64,000 bases of DNA from Massilia agilis (GTDB lineage Bacteria > Pseudomonadota > Gammaproteobacteria > Burkholderiales > Burkholderiaceae_D): NCBI RefSeq assembly GCF_024756255.1, contig NZ_JANUHB010000006.1:186001-250000 (forward strand). Direction: 5' to 3'. The first letter of the stretch is position 1. Each line of letters begins with the position of its first letter. The notes beneath the pieces were generated by a model. It searched no databases and had not been told where the DNA came from. It saw only the letters and a list, made by a program, of their open reading frames with translations. A program made the translations under genes and the position numbers. This document shows positions 9,641-19,266 of this stretch, piece after piece.

Positions 9641-11841
9641 ACCGCCGCCTTCCCACTGCAAGCAAAGCGCTCCTGTACGTCGCCCAGGTGGCAGTTGTGG
9701 CCGCCATTGCGTACAACGTGCTGCACCTGCGCTCGTACGACCTGCGGGTTCCCTTCGAATACCAGGGCGATTCGATGGTCATTCTCATGTACATCAAAGG
9801 GATGCTGCTCAACGGGTGGACGTTCATCATTCCACAGCTGTCTGCGCCCTTCGAGCTGAACGCAGCCGCCTTCCCGATCATGACCAATGCCGACTGGCTC
9901 ATCATGAAGGCGATCTCGCTCTTCACCTCGGAGCCGGGGCTGGTTCTCAACGGTTTCTGGCTGCTCACGCTGGCCCTGTCCGCGGCCAGCTCGACGCTCG
10001 CGCTGCGGCTGCTGGGCCTGGGCCGCGTGTATGCCTTTGCCGCCGGCATCCTGTACGCGTTCCTGCCATTCGCCTTGCTGCGCAACGTCGCGCACGTGAA
10101 CCTGGTGTACTACCTCGTTCCGCTGCTTGCGCTGCTCGCCGTCCACATTGCAGGCGGGCTGGCGAACCAGAACGACAAGCTGATCAGGCGCGTGGCCTAT
10201 GCCGCGTGTATCGCCCAAGGGTTTGACTACGTCTACTACAGTTTTTTCGCGGTGCTGCTCTTTGCGTTTGCGGGCGTGGTTGGCTACGTGGGCACGCGCT
10301 CGCGCCGCGTTCTCGCCGTCGCCGCCACTGCGATGGCACTGGTGATTGGCGCCACGTCGATCAACCTGTCTCCAAGCCTGTACAGCTGGTACAGCGCAGG
10401 CAAGCCGCCCGAAATGAACTACAAGAAGCCGGCCGAGGCGGAGATCTACGGGGCCAAGATTCGCAGGATGATCGTGCCGAATCCGCATAACCCGGTCCGT
10501 TTCCTGGCCCAGTGGGCGCGCCGGGACCAGGCCAGCGCCTTCCCCAATGAAAACGAAAACACCATGGCGCGCCTGGGCCTGGCCGCGTCGGCCGGCTTCG
10601 TCCTGCTGCTGCTGGTCTCCCTGCGCGTGCTGCGCCTGCCGAATGACGAATCCGGTGCGATGCTGGCAAGCCTTGCGCCATTGTCCCTGTTCACCCTGCT
10701 GTTCGTCACTGCGGGGGGCGCCGGCGCGGTGTTCAACCTGTTCTTTTTTTCCGACATCCGGGCGTACAACCGCTTCTCGGTCTTCCTGGCATTCTTCGCG
10801 CTCGCCGGCCTTGGCTTCGTGTTGCGGGCATGGCCGCGTGGCCGCCTGGGCAAGAGGATCGCCTACCCGTGTGTCGCCGTGTTCGTGGTGCTCGGCTTGT
10901 ACGACCAACTGCTCGACTGCAACCTGCCCGAGCGCGCAGTGGCGGATACCAACCAGTACCGGGCCGACCGCGATATCGCTGCCCACCTGCAGGCGCTTTA
11001 CCCGGCAGGCGCCAGCATTCTCCAGCTGCCGCTCACCGGCTTTCCGCCGGGGTACCTGCAGGACCGCATGCTGTCGTACGACCACCTGCGCCCGTTCTTG
11101 TGGAGCGGGGAAAACATGCGATGGAGCTGGCCGTCGTTCTCGCAGCGCCACCGCGCGTGGCAGGATCGCCTTGCCGGCACCGCGCCGCCAGCGATGGTGG
11201 ATGCGGCGGTGTATTCGAACTTCGATGCCATCCTGGTCGACCGGTACGCCTACAAGGACGATGCAAGGCAACTGGTGTCGGCGCTGGAAGCGGCTGGCGC
11301 GGTCCGAAAATTCGACCATTCCCGGTACGTGGTGCTTGACCTGGGCGCGGCAGGCGACCGGCTGCTGGCCAAGGTGGGGGCGCCCGAGTTCGCGCGACAA
11401 CGCGCGCAGTGGCTGAACCCGGCCATCCGGGTTGCCTGGGGGCCGGGCTTTTACGACGCGGAGACGAGTGCCGAGGGCGTGCACTTCCGATGGTCGTCGC
11501 GCCGCAGCAGCCTTACCCTGGTTAACGAATCGCCGCTCACGAAGAAACTCCGGGTCGATTTCGACGTCGCCTCGCAAGCAGCCGGCACGGTCCAGGTTGA
11601 AAGTGGAACGCGGCGTTGGCACATCGATTCGCGTAGCGACCCCAGCCATGCCTCGCTCGAGTTGTCCATTCCGCCCGCCGCGCAGCACACCCTGTCATTC
11701 CAGGGCGAGGTGGCGCGTGTGGTGGCGCCGGGCGACCCGCGCGAGCTCTACTTCAATGTCGAGAATTTCGGCTACGCCGAGCTTGTCGAGGAGGCGCCCG
11801 ACAAGGCCGTTGTTGCCGACACCCGGGGGCGGCAGCAATGA
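9637..11841 (+). CDS. Polytopic membrane glycosyltransferase (GT-C-like)
   Basis: This 734-residue protein has about ten or more hydrophobic helices in the first 450 residues and a soluble C-terminal domain of roughly 270 residues. The first periplasmic loop carries an acidic motif (PFEYQGDSM, about residues 35-43), as in GT-C enzymes that use polyprenyl-phosphate sugars on the outer face of the inner membrane. It is the first gene of a compact operon with a methyltransferase, a small flippase-like protein and a GtrB/ArnC-type GT2, the set expected for a Gtr-like glycan modification route. The ATG at 9637 is chosen because the preceding in-frame residues look non-coding; it overlaps a short leader frame. 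The acceptor is unknown. The family call is by topology and context. Confidence 0.65.
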   Translation: MNRRLPTASKALLYVAQVAVVAAIAYNVLHLRSYDLRVPFEYQGDSMVILMYIKGMLLNGWTFIIPQLSAPFELNAAAFPIMTNADWLIMKAISLFTSEPGLVLNGFWLLTLALSAASSTLALRLLGLGRVYAFAAGILYAFLPFALLRNVAHVNLVYYLVPLLALLAVHIAGGLANQNDKLIRRVAYAACIAQGFDYVYYSFFAVLLFAFAGVVGYVGTRSRRVLAVAATAMALVIGATSINLSPSLYSWYSAGKPPEMNYKKPAEAEIYGAKIRRMIVPNPHNPVRFLAQWARRDQASAFPNENENTMARLGLAASAGFVLLLLVSLRVLRLPNDESGAMLASLAPLSLFTLLFVTAGGAGAVFNLFFFSDIRAYNRFSVFLAFFALAGLGFVLRAWPRGRLGKRIAYPCVAVFVVLGLYDQLLDCNLPERAVADTNQYRADRDIAAHLQALYPAGASILQLPLTGFPPGYLQDRMLSYDHLRPFLWSGENMRWSWPSFSQRHRAWQDRLAGTAPPAMVDAAVYSNFDAILVDRYAYKDDARQLVSALEAAGAVRKFDHSRYVVLDLGAAGDRLLAKVGAPEFARQRAQWLNPAIRVAWGPGFYDAETSAEGVHFRWSSRRSSLTLVNESPLTKKLRVDFDVASQAAGTVQVESGTRRWHIDSRSDPSHASLELSIPPAAQHTLSFQGEVARVVAPGDPRELYFNVENFGYAELVEEAPDKAVVADTRGRQQ

Positions 11842-12557
11842 GACGCGAAGTGACAACCCGCATCCGCTTTGTGCTGGATGAGCTGGTTCCGCCGCTGGTG
11901 CGCGACAGCCGCTGGTTCATGTGGCCGTTCTTCGTGCTCGCCTACGGAACACTCTCGGTCAGGCATTTTATGGAGTTCAAATCCAGGGCCTATTCCATGA
12001 CGGCAGAGGAATACCGTCGCTTTTACGCTTCGCTGGGCAAATCGATCTCGCGACGTCGCAACACCGACCTGAACGAAGCTTCCGTCAGGTTCATCCTCGA
12101 CAAGCTTCCTGCGGACACCGGCGCGAGCTTGCTCGATGTCGGGGCCGGCAATGGCTATCTGCTGGGCCGTCTGGCGCAAGCCCGTCCGTGGCGACGTATC
12201 GCGGGTGCAGACGTCGTCGTCAACAAGGACGCGGCCAGCCGCTTCCAGATTTACCCGGGCATGCTGCCCGCGCTGCCGTTTGCGGAAAACGAGTTCGATG
12301 TCGTCACCTGCACGCATGTCATCGAACACCTGCTCGATGTCGAGGCGTCGGTGAAGGAATTGTTGCGCATAACCAGGCGCCGGCTGTTCGTCGTGGTGCC
12401 GCGCCAGCGCTACTTCTACTACACGCTGGACGAGCACCTGAACTTCTATCCGCGCATCGAGCCGCTGCTCAGGTTGTTCCAACCCTACCCCGTCATCTGC
12501 ACTGTGCAGGATGGCGACTGGGCGCTGATGGTCGATGTTGGCGGCGATGCGGGCTGA
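11838..12557 (+). CDS. Class I SAM-dependent methyltransferase
   Basis: This 239-residue protein has the glycine-rich SAM motif LLDVGAGNGYLLG (about 98-110), an acidic end of strand 2 (GADVV), and the motif-IV-like region DVVTCTHVIEHL, typical of Methyltransf_11-type enzymes. A short N-terminal extension has a hydrophobic patch (WPFFVLAYGTL, about 31-41) that may bring it to the membrane. The start overlaps the preceding stop (ATGA), showing translational coupling within the glycosylation operon. It probably methylates a lipid-linked sugar or the glycan. The substrate is not readable from sequence. Confidence 0.8.
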   Translation: MRREVTTRIRFVLDELVPPLVRDSRWFMWPFFVLAYGTLSVRHFMEFKSRAYSMTAEEYRRFYASLGKSISRRRNTDLNEASVRFILDKLPADTGASLLDVGAGNGYLLGRLAQARPWRRIAGADVVVNKDAASRFQIYPGMLPALPFAENEFDVVTCTHVIEHLLDVEASVKELLRITRRRLFVVVPRQRYFYYTLDEHLNFYPRIEPLLRLFQPYPVICTVQDGDWALMVDVGGDAG

Positions 12558-12560
12558 CGC

Positions 12561-12899
12561 GTGCGCAACATGCTCCCCCTGGTCCTCGTGGCGTGCGCGC
12601 TCGCTACCGTGCTGACGATGTCGCATGCACTCCTGCGCGCCTCGTCCAGCCACCCGCCTTTCGAGCTGGGCTGGGTGCTGCGGGTGGGCAGCGCGCTGCT
12701 GCTGTACGCCGCCGTGTTTTTTGCCTACTCCATCATCCTCAAATACTTCGACCTGTCGGTGCTGTATCCGACTTACACATCGCTGTCGATACTCGGGGTC
12801 TTCCTCGTCGGCGTGCTCTATTTTGGCGAGCAATTCACCATGGCCAAGCTGGCTGGCATGGTTGCGATCATCCTTGGCGTGGGCCTGATGGCCTCATGA
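12561..12899 (+). CDS. Small EamA/SMR-like membrane protein, probable lipid-linked sugar flippase subunit
   Basis: A 112-residue protein made almost wholly of four hydrophobic helices, in the size range of ArnE/ArnF and small multidrug resistance proteins. A conserved-looking segment (LSVLYPTYTSLSILGVFLVG) and a following GEQFTMAKLAGMVAIILGVG match the C-terminal pattern of the EamA/SMR family. Between a GT-C enzyme and a GtrB/ArnC-like GT2 it is best read as the flippase moving polyprenyl-phosphate sugar to the periplasmic face. The start is GTG 12561, three bases after the previous stop; ATG 12570 is an alternative. Confidence 0.7.
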   Translation: MRNMLPLVLVACALATVLTMSHALLRASSSHPPFELGWVLRVGSALLLYAAVFFAYSIILKYFDLSVLYPTYTSLSILGVFLVGVLYFGEQFTMAKLAGMVAIILGVGLMAS

Positions 12900-12912
12900 A
12901 GCGGAAGGTGCC

Positions 12913-13926
12913 ATGAAGAAGACAATCTCGGTGGTCGTTCCATGCTTTAACGAAAGCGGCAGCCTGTGCCATTTCGTCGATCGGTTCCGCCCGCTGCTGT
13001 CCAGGCACCCCGGCTATGCGTTCGAACTGGTCTTTGTCAACGACGGCAGCACGGACGATACCTTCGCCCACATCCGCGCGCTGGCCGCGGCCGAGAGCTG
13101 GGTCAAGGGCATCAACCTGACCAGGAACTTCGGCAAGGAGGCAGCGTTGACTGCCGGGCTGGACTACGCGCACAGCGATGCGGTCGTGTTCATGGATGCC
13201 GACCTGCAGCATCCTCCCGAGGTCGTCAGCGATTTCATTGCGCGGTGGGAACAGGGCCATGACGTCGTGGTCGGGCACAGGGTGTCGCGCGAGACCGATT
13301 CGCGGGCCTACCGAATGCTTGCCAACGTCTTCTACCGCATCAGCAACCGCATTTCCGACGTCAAGCTGTCGGAACACGAAGGCGACTTCAGGCTGATCGA
13401 CCGAAAGGTGGCGGACAAGTTGCGGCAATTGCGGGAAAACCGCCGTTTCATGAAAGGCCTGTTCGCCTGGGTGGGCTACGAACCCGTGTTCGTGGAGTAT
13501 GAAGTGGGGCGGCGTTTCAACGGAGTGTCTTCCTTCAACACATGGCGGTCGTGGAATTTCGCGCTCGAGGGAATCACCAGTTTCAGTACGGTGCCGCTGC
13601 GGATCTGGAGTTACCTGGGCGGTCTGGTGCTGCTCATCGGCCTTGGCTATTTGCTCGTGATTGTCCTCCAGGCGATCCTGTACGGCGTCGTCACGCCTGG
13701 CTACGTGACCCTGCTGGCGGCGGTGGTGGGCTTTAGCGGGGTGCTGATGATCGGCATCGGCATTCTGGGCGAATACATCGGCCGGATCTACATGGAAGTG
13801 AAGCAGCGCCCGACCTATCTGGTGAAGGAAATGGTCAGCAATCCGCTGGAAACGGCGCAGGCGGCCGAGCCCGCGCAGCCGGGAAACAGCTCCGCGACCG
13901 CCTGGGGTGCGCCGGCGGACGGATGA
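12913..13926 (+). CDS. GtrB/ArnC-like polyprenyl-phosphate glycosyltransferase (GT2)
   Basis: This 337-residue protein has an N-terminal GT2 domain (SVVVPCFNES at 6-15; NDGSTDDT; DADLQHPP near 95-102) and two C-terminal transmembrane helices (about 235-260 and 270-295), the layout of DPM1/GtrB/ArnC enzymes. These load a sugar from a nucleotide donor onto undecaprenyl phosphate at the cytoplasmic face. It follows the flippase-like gene by 13 bases. A tail after residue 305 is rich in Ala and Pro and probably disordered. Together with the GT-C protein at 9637 it forms a complete load, flip and transfer set. Sugar identity is unknown. Confidence 0.88.
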   Translation: MKKTISVVVPCFNESGSLCHFVDRFRPLLSRHPGYAFELVFVNDGSTDDTFAHIRALAAAESWVKGINLTRNFGKEAALTAGLDYAHSDAVVFMDADLQHPPEVVSDFIARWEQGHDVVVGHRVSRETDSRAYRMLANVFYRISNRISDVKLSEHEGDFRLIDRKVADKLRQLRENRRFMKGLFAWVGYEPVFVEYEVGRRFNGVSSFNTWRSWNFALEGITSFSTVPLRIWSYLGGLVLLIGLGYLLVIVLQAILYGVVTPGYVTLLAAVVGFSGVLMIGIGILGEYIGRIYMEVKQRPTYLVKEMVSNPLETAQAAEPAQPGNSSATAWGAPADG

Positions 13927-14004
13927 GGGTAGAATGCGCGCGCAAAAAGTTAGGCGGCGGCCGGCAGAGCAGGCATAATAGCGAGTCGCAGCGAACACAC
14001 AACC

Positions 14005-14053
14005 ACCCTGATGCTTAGTCAAGTGCAGAGTCAGGGTTCACTTAACTGAAGGA
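14005..14053 (+). promoter_or_regulatory. Overlapping alternative hairpins in the ssb leader
   Basis: Two stems interleave before the ssb ribosome site. Stem A pairs 14005-14011 (ACCCTGA) with 14031-14037 (7 of 7). Stem B pairs 14017-14025 with 14039-14047 (8 of 9). The left arm of B lies in the loop of A, so they probably exclude each other. The right arm of B ends two bases before the AAGGAG ribosome site. A CATAAT hexamer near 13974 may be the -10. Confidence 0.45.
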
Positions 14054-14061
14054 GACAAGCA

Positions 14062-14562
14062 ATGGCATCCGTGAACAAGGTCATTATCGTCGGCAACCTG
14101 GGCCGCGACCCCGAAATCCGCTACATGCCGAGCGGCGACGCGATCGCAAACATCGCGGTGGCAACCTCGTACCGCTCGAAGGACCGCAACACCGGCGAGC
14201 AGAAAGAGCTGACCGAATGGCACCGCATCTCCTTCTTCGGCCGCCTGGCCGAGATCGTGGGCCAGTACCTGAAAAAGGGCTCGTCGGTCTACGTCGAGGG
14301 CCGCCTGCAGACGCGCAAATACACTGACAAGGACGGCATCGAGCGCTACGCGACCGACATCATCGCCGAGAACATGCAAATGCTGGGTGGCCGCCAGGGC
14401 ATGGGCGGCGGCGCCGACATGGGCATGGACGACGGCGGCTACGACGCCCCGCCGCAACGCCAGCCGCAGCGCCAGGCGCCGCCGGCCCCGGCCCCGGCAG
14501 CTCGCCCGGCCCCGCGCCCGGCGCCGAACTTCTCGGACATGGACGACGACATTCCGTTCTAA
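14062..14562 (+). CDS. ssb: Single-stranded DNA-binding protein
   Basis: A 166-residue SSB with an N-terminal OB-fold (about 1-110; NKVIIVGNLGRDPEIRY, then the WHRISFFGRLAEI strand), a Gly/Gln/Pro/Ala-rich linker, and the conserved acidic tip DMDDDIPF that recruits repair and replication partners. It coats single-stranded DNA as a tetramer. The start has AAGGAG nine bases upstream. It stands as a single gene with its own leader and terminator. Its position a short way from uvrA on the opposite strand fits the common betaproteobacterial uvrA/ssb neighbourhood, here interrupted by the glycosylation operon. Confidence 0.98.
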   Translation: MASVNKVIIVGNLGRDPEIRYMPSGDAIANIAVATSYRSKDRNTGEQKELTEWHRISFFGRLAEIVGQYLKKGSSVYVEGRLQTRKYTDKDGIERYATDIIAENMQMLGGRQGMGGGADMGMDDGGYDAPPQRQPQRQAPPAPAPAARPAPRPAPNFSDMDDDIPF

Positions 14563-14593
14563 AACCAACCTTGTTGTTTTATTGTTGGTAGAG

Positions 14594-14625
14594 GCGCGCG
14601 TTTCCTTATGGAACGCGCGCTTTTT
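14594..14625 (+). terminator. Rho-independent terminator of ssb
   Basis: Arms 14594-14605 and 14610-14620 (GCGCGCGTT(T)CC / GGAACGCGCGC, one bulge) close a TTAT loop and are followed by TTTTT. It lies 30 bases after the ssb stop. Confidence 0.88.
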
Positions 14626-14743
14626 CTTTACTCACACTTGATCTCGTGCTTTAGTCGAGTTGTTGTTCAAATACTATTTTGCGGGAATAGCGGCCAGTTG
14701 CACTGCATAGATCTGTCGCGCGCGCCTTGGGGGTATCGAACTG

Positions 14744-15100
14744 ATGACGCCACAGCGGAAACTCCGCGTCGGGAACGCTCTCATGATCGTAGGCACAATG
14801 CCGCTCGTACTCGGCCTCATCTGGATCGTCAGCGTTATTTTTTACGCACAGACGCACAAAGGCCAGATGGGAGGATCCGACGCATTTCTCATGATTGGCG
14901 TCCTGTTCATCACGTATAGCTTTGCTTTTCTGGTGGGTGGCGGCAGCGCGCTATGGTCGGCTCTCGTAGCCAGAGGCAATCCTGATGCTCGCACGCGCGC
15001 TTCAACCTTGGTGCGGCGCTTCGTTTGCATCTTGCTCGGTGCACCGTTGGCCGGGTATTTCGGGCTCAACCTTTTCTCGTTTTTGCTCTCATTACGTTAG
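14744..15100 (+). CDS. Small hypothetical membrane protein
   Basis: A 118-residue protein with three hydrophobic segments (about 11-33, 46-71 and 92-115) separated by short charged loops, and a positive-inside region after the second helix (ARGNPDARTRASTLVRR). I do not recognise the family. It lies alone after the ssb terminator and runs convergently toward the barrel gene at 15107, only six bases away. The ribosome site is poor (GGGGTATCGAACTG), so the start is uncertain. Base composition is less GC-biased than the flanks, with more irregular codon use. Confidence 0.6.
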   Translation: MTPQRKLRVGNALMIVGTMPLVLGLIWIVSVIFYAQTHKGQMGGSDAFLMIGVLFITYSFAFLVGGGSALWSALVARGNPDARTRASTLVRRFVCILLGAPLAGYFGLNLFSFLLSLR

Positions 15101-15106
15101 CCCCAC

Positions 15107-16294
15107 TCAGAAGTAGCTGCGCAGCGTCGCCTGCCACCCGTTGGTCGCGGACAGCGCCCCGTAATTGCTCAGCGCCTCGCCGCGATGCCGCTGCCACTGC
15201 AGCGCGTAGTCGAACCGCCCGGCGTGGTAGCGCGCCTCCAGCCACAGGCGGCGGCTCGGGTCGATCAGATCGACGTTGTGCATGGCCGACAGGTCGAGCC
15301 GGGGAACGAACGCGTCCTGCCAGCGCGCGTGGAAGAACAGCTCGCGCCGGGTCGGCAGCACCTGCAGCGCCTGCGCCTGCTTGCGGTACAGCCCGTACAG
15401 CGGCAGCGGGCCGTGCCTCACCATGTCCCACGCCGCGTCGTCCGCGCCGCGGCCATCGTGGTGATACTCGGCGGTGACCGAGAGCCGGTTTGGCGCCGTG
15501 TAGGTCAGGCCGGCGGAGGCCTGGTTGCGCCAGCGCCGCTCCTGCGGCCCGGTGCCAGCGCTTGCCGCCAGTTGCGACACGCTGCGCCCGCCAGACCACT
15601 CGACAAAGGCGACCGTCGCGTCGCCGAGCAGGCTCGTGACATTCAAGCCGAACTGCGCCGGCTGCGAACCTTCCCGGTAAGCGAGCACCTGCGGCGCCAG
15701 CACGCCAATCTTCTGGCTTGCCGCGAGCAGCATCCGGGCCGGATGCGCCACACCTACGCCATCCTGCGCCGGCGCCCACACGGCGGTGAACGAACCGCTG
15801 TCCCACACCTTCTGCCCGCGCAGCATCGTGCTGCCCTGGCGGTTCTCCTTCAGGCTGGCCGGGTCGATCGACACCACCGAACGCACCGCCGCGCGGCCAA
15901 AATAATCGGTGGGGTTGTAGCCGAGCGCGACCCCGTTGCGCAGGTTGATGCGACCGGCGTCCAGCATCGTTCCTGCATCCGGACGCCAGCTGGCGAAGGC
16001 ATCCTTGAGCGTGTTGATGGCGTGCCGGCCCGGCCAGTTGACGTCGAACCGGTCGGCGAACGAAATGGACCACTGCGCGGACACCGCGTGCTCGTACTGC
16101 AGGTCGAGCGACAGGCGCCGGCTGGCGCCGCTGCCCGCGCCTGCCTCGACGAAGCTGCGCCAGTCACTGGCGGCTGGCGTGACCACCGGCGCCTGGTCCG
16201 CCAATGCGAGTGCGGCGACGTCCAGGTCCTGGGCCGCTGTCGCCAGTGGCGCCAGCAGGCAGCCGGCGAGCAGGGCGTCGCGCAGCGCGCTCAT
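15107..16294 (-). CDS. Predicted outer-membrane beta-barrel protein, last gene of an ABC export operon
   Basis: A 395-residue protein with a signal peptide (about 1-21, ending LATAAQ) and alternating amphipathic strands throughout, ending in a terminal Phe (LRSYF) as expected for Bam-inserted barrels. No known barrel family is obvious; lengths of strands and aromatic girdles suggest 14-18 strands. Its ATG overlaps the stop of the LolA-like gene (ATGA), so it is coupled to it. In context (ABC ATPase, FtsX-type permease, LolA-like carrier, barrel) it is probably the outer-membrane receiver or exit of a substrate, perhaps lipidic. Function is inferred from the operon only. Confidence 0.7.
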   Translation of the reverse strand: MSALRDALLAGCLLAPLATAAQDLDVAALALADQAPVVTPAASDWRSFVEAGAGSGASRRLSLDLQYEHAVSAQWSISFADRFDVNWPGRHAINTLKDAFASWRPDAGTMLDAGRINLRNGVALGYNPTDYFGRAAVRSVVSIDPASLKENRQGSTMLRGQKVWDSGSFTAVWAPAQDGVGVAHPARMLLAASQKIGVLAPQVLAYREGSQPAQFGLNVTSLLGDATVAFVEWSGGRSVSQLAASAGTGPQERRWRNQASAGLTYTAPNRLSVTAEYHHDGRGADDAAWDMVRHGPLPLYGLYRKQAQALQVLPTRRELFFHARWQDAFVPRLDLSAMHNVDLIDPSRRLWLEARYHAGRFDYALQWQRHRGEALSNYGALSATNGWQATLRSYF

Positions 16295-17064
16295 TCTGGT
16301 TTAAAGCGCGGCAGGTAGTCGCGCTGGAGCCAGGCTTCGGGCACGTCGCGCTTGACCCAGTCCGAGAAGCGCAGCACAGTCACCCAGTCCGGCTCGAGCC
16401 CGTCGATGATCACGGTCTCGGTCGGGCGCTCGGTGCCGAACACCTTCTGGTAGCGCCGATAGTAGGCAGTCTTGAGCAGCTTGCCGCTCTCCGCGTAAAA
16501 GCGGGCCTTGACCGGCCGCGCGCTGCCCTTCTCGACCCACATCTCGATGCGGTGGTACGACGCGTCCGGCGTGGATGGCGCAAGATTGAGACGGTAGCAG
16601 CTGCGCTTGACGCGTTCGCCATCGAGCGCTTCTTCCTCGGCCGCCTCCGTGGCGCGGTAGTCGCGCGCGAAGTTCGTGGTCACCACGTCGCCGTTGGAGG
16701 CCTGCCCCAGCAGCCTTTGCTGCGGCGAGAGCCGGATGCTGGCCTTGCTGGCCGGGTCGAAGAACCACAGGTCGCGGCCGTTGTAGAGAATGAGCTTGTT
16801 GGCGTCGCGCGCCGGCGCCGTGTAGCGCACCAGGCTGCGGAATTGCCCGCCGTTCGGATCGGCTTTCGAATAGATCGCCAGCACGCTGGTGTCGGTCTGC
16901 TTGCCCTGTCGGTATTCGACCAGCGTGTTGGTCAGCCCGAACGGGAAGTCCGGGTTGCGCACCGCGTCGCTGGCGGCCAGGATTTCCTGCGGAGTGCTCG
17001 CGGCGTGGGCGGGTGCGAACAGCACGCTGGCCGCTGCCAGCAGGGCTGCAAAAAGTCGTTTCAT
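16291..17064 (-). CDS. LolA-like outer-membrane lipoprotein-sorting protein
   Basis: A 257-residue periplasmic protein with a signal peptide (about 1-22, PAHA/AST) and the body of the LolA-like family annotated as outer membrane lipoprotein-sorting protein: a conserved N-terminal helix (PQEILAASDAVR), strands such as NKLILYNGRDLWFFDP, and a C-terminal strand with DWVKRDVPEAW. The fold is a half-barrel with a hydrophobic cavity that carries acyl chains. The second of two nearby ATGs is chosen because AAAGGA sits six bases before it. It lies 11 bases after the permease and overlaps the barrel gene. It is clearly distinct from the housekeeping LolA, so it likely ferries a special cargo. Confidence 0.82.
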   Translation of the reverse strand: MKRLFAALLAAASVLFAPAHAASTPQEILAASDAVRNPDFPFGLTNTLVEYRQGKQTDTSVLAIYSKADPNGGQFRSLVRYTAPARDANKLILYNGRDLWFFDPASKASIRLSPQQRLLGQASNGDVVTTNFARDYRATEAAEEEALDGERVKRSCYRLNLAPSTPDASYHRIEMWVEKGSARPVKARFYAESGKLLKTAYYRRYQKVFGTERPTETVIIDGLEPDWVTVLRFSDWVKRDVPEAWLQRDYLPRFKPE

Positions 17065-17075
17065 GTGCGTTCCTT

Positions 17076-18460
17076 TCATGCGTGGCGCAGGGCGTCGACG
17101 ATGGCCAGCCGGGCAGCGCGCCGCGCCGGCCACCACGCGGACAGCACGGTCACCGCCAGCATGCCTATAACGCTGCCGGCAAGCAGGCGTGGGCTCTGCC
17201 CGATGAGCACCTGCACCAGGTAGGCGTAAGAATAGCCCGGCGGCGTCCAGGTCCAGCCACTGTGGTTGATGGCCTGCGCTACCACCAGGGCGCATGCCAC
17301 ACCCGCAACCGCACCCGCCGCGCCCAGCACCACAGCCTCGCACAGGAACAGCTTGCGGATGCCGGAGCGGCGCAGGCCCATCGCGCGCAGCGTGCCGATT
17401 TCGGCGGTGCGCTCGACCACGGCGGTGCTCATCGTGTTCCCGATCGTGAACAGCACGATCACGCCGATCAGGAGCGCAATGAACCCGAACATCGAATCCA
17501 TGAACTCGTTGGTCTGGCCATAGGTGGGGTTGAGCGTGCCGAAGTCGAGCACTTCCAGGTCTTGTGCGCGCAGCTCGGCAGACAGCAGCGCGGCCAGGCG
17601 CTGCCGCGCCGCCTCCAGCTGCGCCGTGTGCTTCAGCTGCACGATGATCGCGGTCACCTGCGGCGCTTCGCTGCCGAATACCAGCCGCTGCGCCTGCGCC
17701 AGGTGCATCGCCATGTACACGTCGTCCAGCGCCTTGATGCCCATGTTGTTGGCCTTGATGACGTCCAGGCTGGCCACGTTCGGAGCGCCATGCGCGGTCG
17801 CGGCCAGCATCTCGATGCGGTTGGCGCTGGCGACCTTGGCTGCGGGCTGGTCCAGCGATGCCAGCGCGGCGATATCCGAAGGGAGGGCGGCGGCGTGCGC
17901 GGCCACGGGAAGTGCTTGCGCCGCGCAGCCGGCTTCGTCCAGCAGGGAGCACAGCTTGAGCTTGCGGGCCACGCCGGTGCCCACCACCACCGCGTCCGGC
18001 GCGGCACCGGCCAGCGGCAGCGGCTGCGCGTAGCTGACCAGCTGGTAGTCGTTCCACTGCAGCATGCGGTTGCGGTCCTCGGCGACCAGCCCGGTGGCCA
18101 TCACGGAACGCGATGCGCCGGTGGCGAACACGCCGGCGATGCCGCCCAGTTGCAGCGTGGGCGTGACCACGGCCAGCATCGGGGCCAGCTGCGGGTCCTG
18201 GCGGATCTTGTCGATCAGGTGCTGGTAGCCGGCGATGGCGTAGGCGGTCGGGTTGTCGCCGCCATCGACGAAATAGCCCTTGCGCTGGATTTGCAGGTGG
18301 CCGCTGTACTGGACGAAGCCGGTCTGTGTGCCGTACTTGATACTGGAGCTGTATCCGCCGAAGAGCAGGATCGCCACCAGGCCCACCACCATGGCCAGCA
18401 GCGTGGTGAACGAGCGGCGCCGGTTGCGCAGCAGGTTGCGCAGTGCGAGCGAGAAGGTGT

Positions 18461-18464
<4 letters not shown>
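17076..18464 (-). CDS. LolE/MacB-type ABC transporter permease
   Basis: A 462-residue inner-membrane permease: one N-terminal helix (about 18-40), a large periplasmic domain (about 45-320, MacB_PCD-like), then three FtsX-type helices (about 335-455) with the conserved cytoplasmic loop ERTAEIGTLRAMGLRR. Such type VII ABC proteins drive substrates out of the outer leaflet or periplasm rather than across the membrane. The inner ATG at 18464 is preferred over 18473 because it overlaps the ATPase stop (ATGA) and has AAGGA eight bases upstream. It pairs with the ATPase just upstream. Confidence 0.9.
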
Positions 18465-19150
<686 letters not shown>

Positions 19151-19266
19151 TGCGATCTCCTGAAAACTGAACCCAGCCATCGTAGCGATGCGATTGTGGC
19201 AAGTCTTGAACTTTTGCGACATTTACTTTTTAGCAAATATCGTTCCGGATTGCTTATACTGGGCGG

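Noticed and set aside
9544..11688. A 714-codon frame opposite the GT-C gene
   Set aside because: Gln/Arg/His-rich antisense sequence with no domain; the + strand frame has well-defined membrane helices.
14005..14047. A classical H-type pseudoknot in the ssb leader
   Set aside because: The arms cross as required, but one connecting loop is a single base over a 7-bp stem, which is sterically unlikely. I report alternative hairpins instead.
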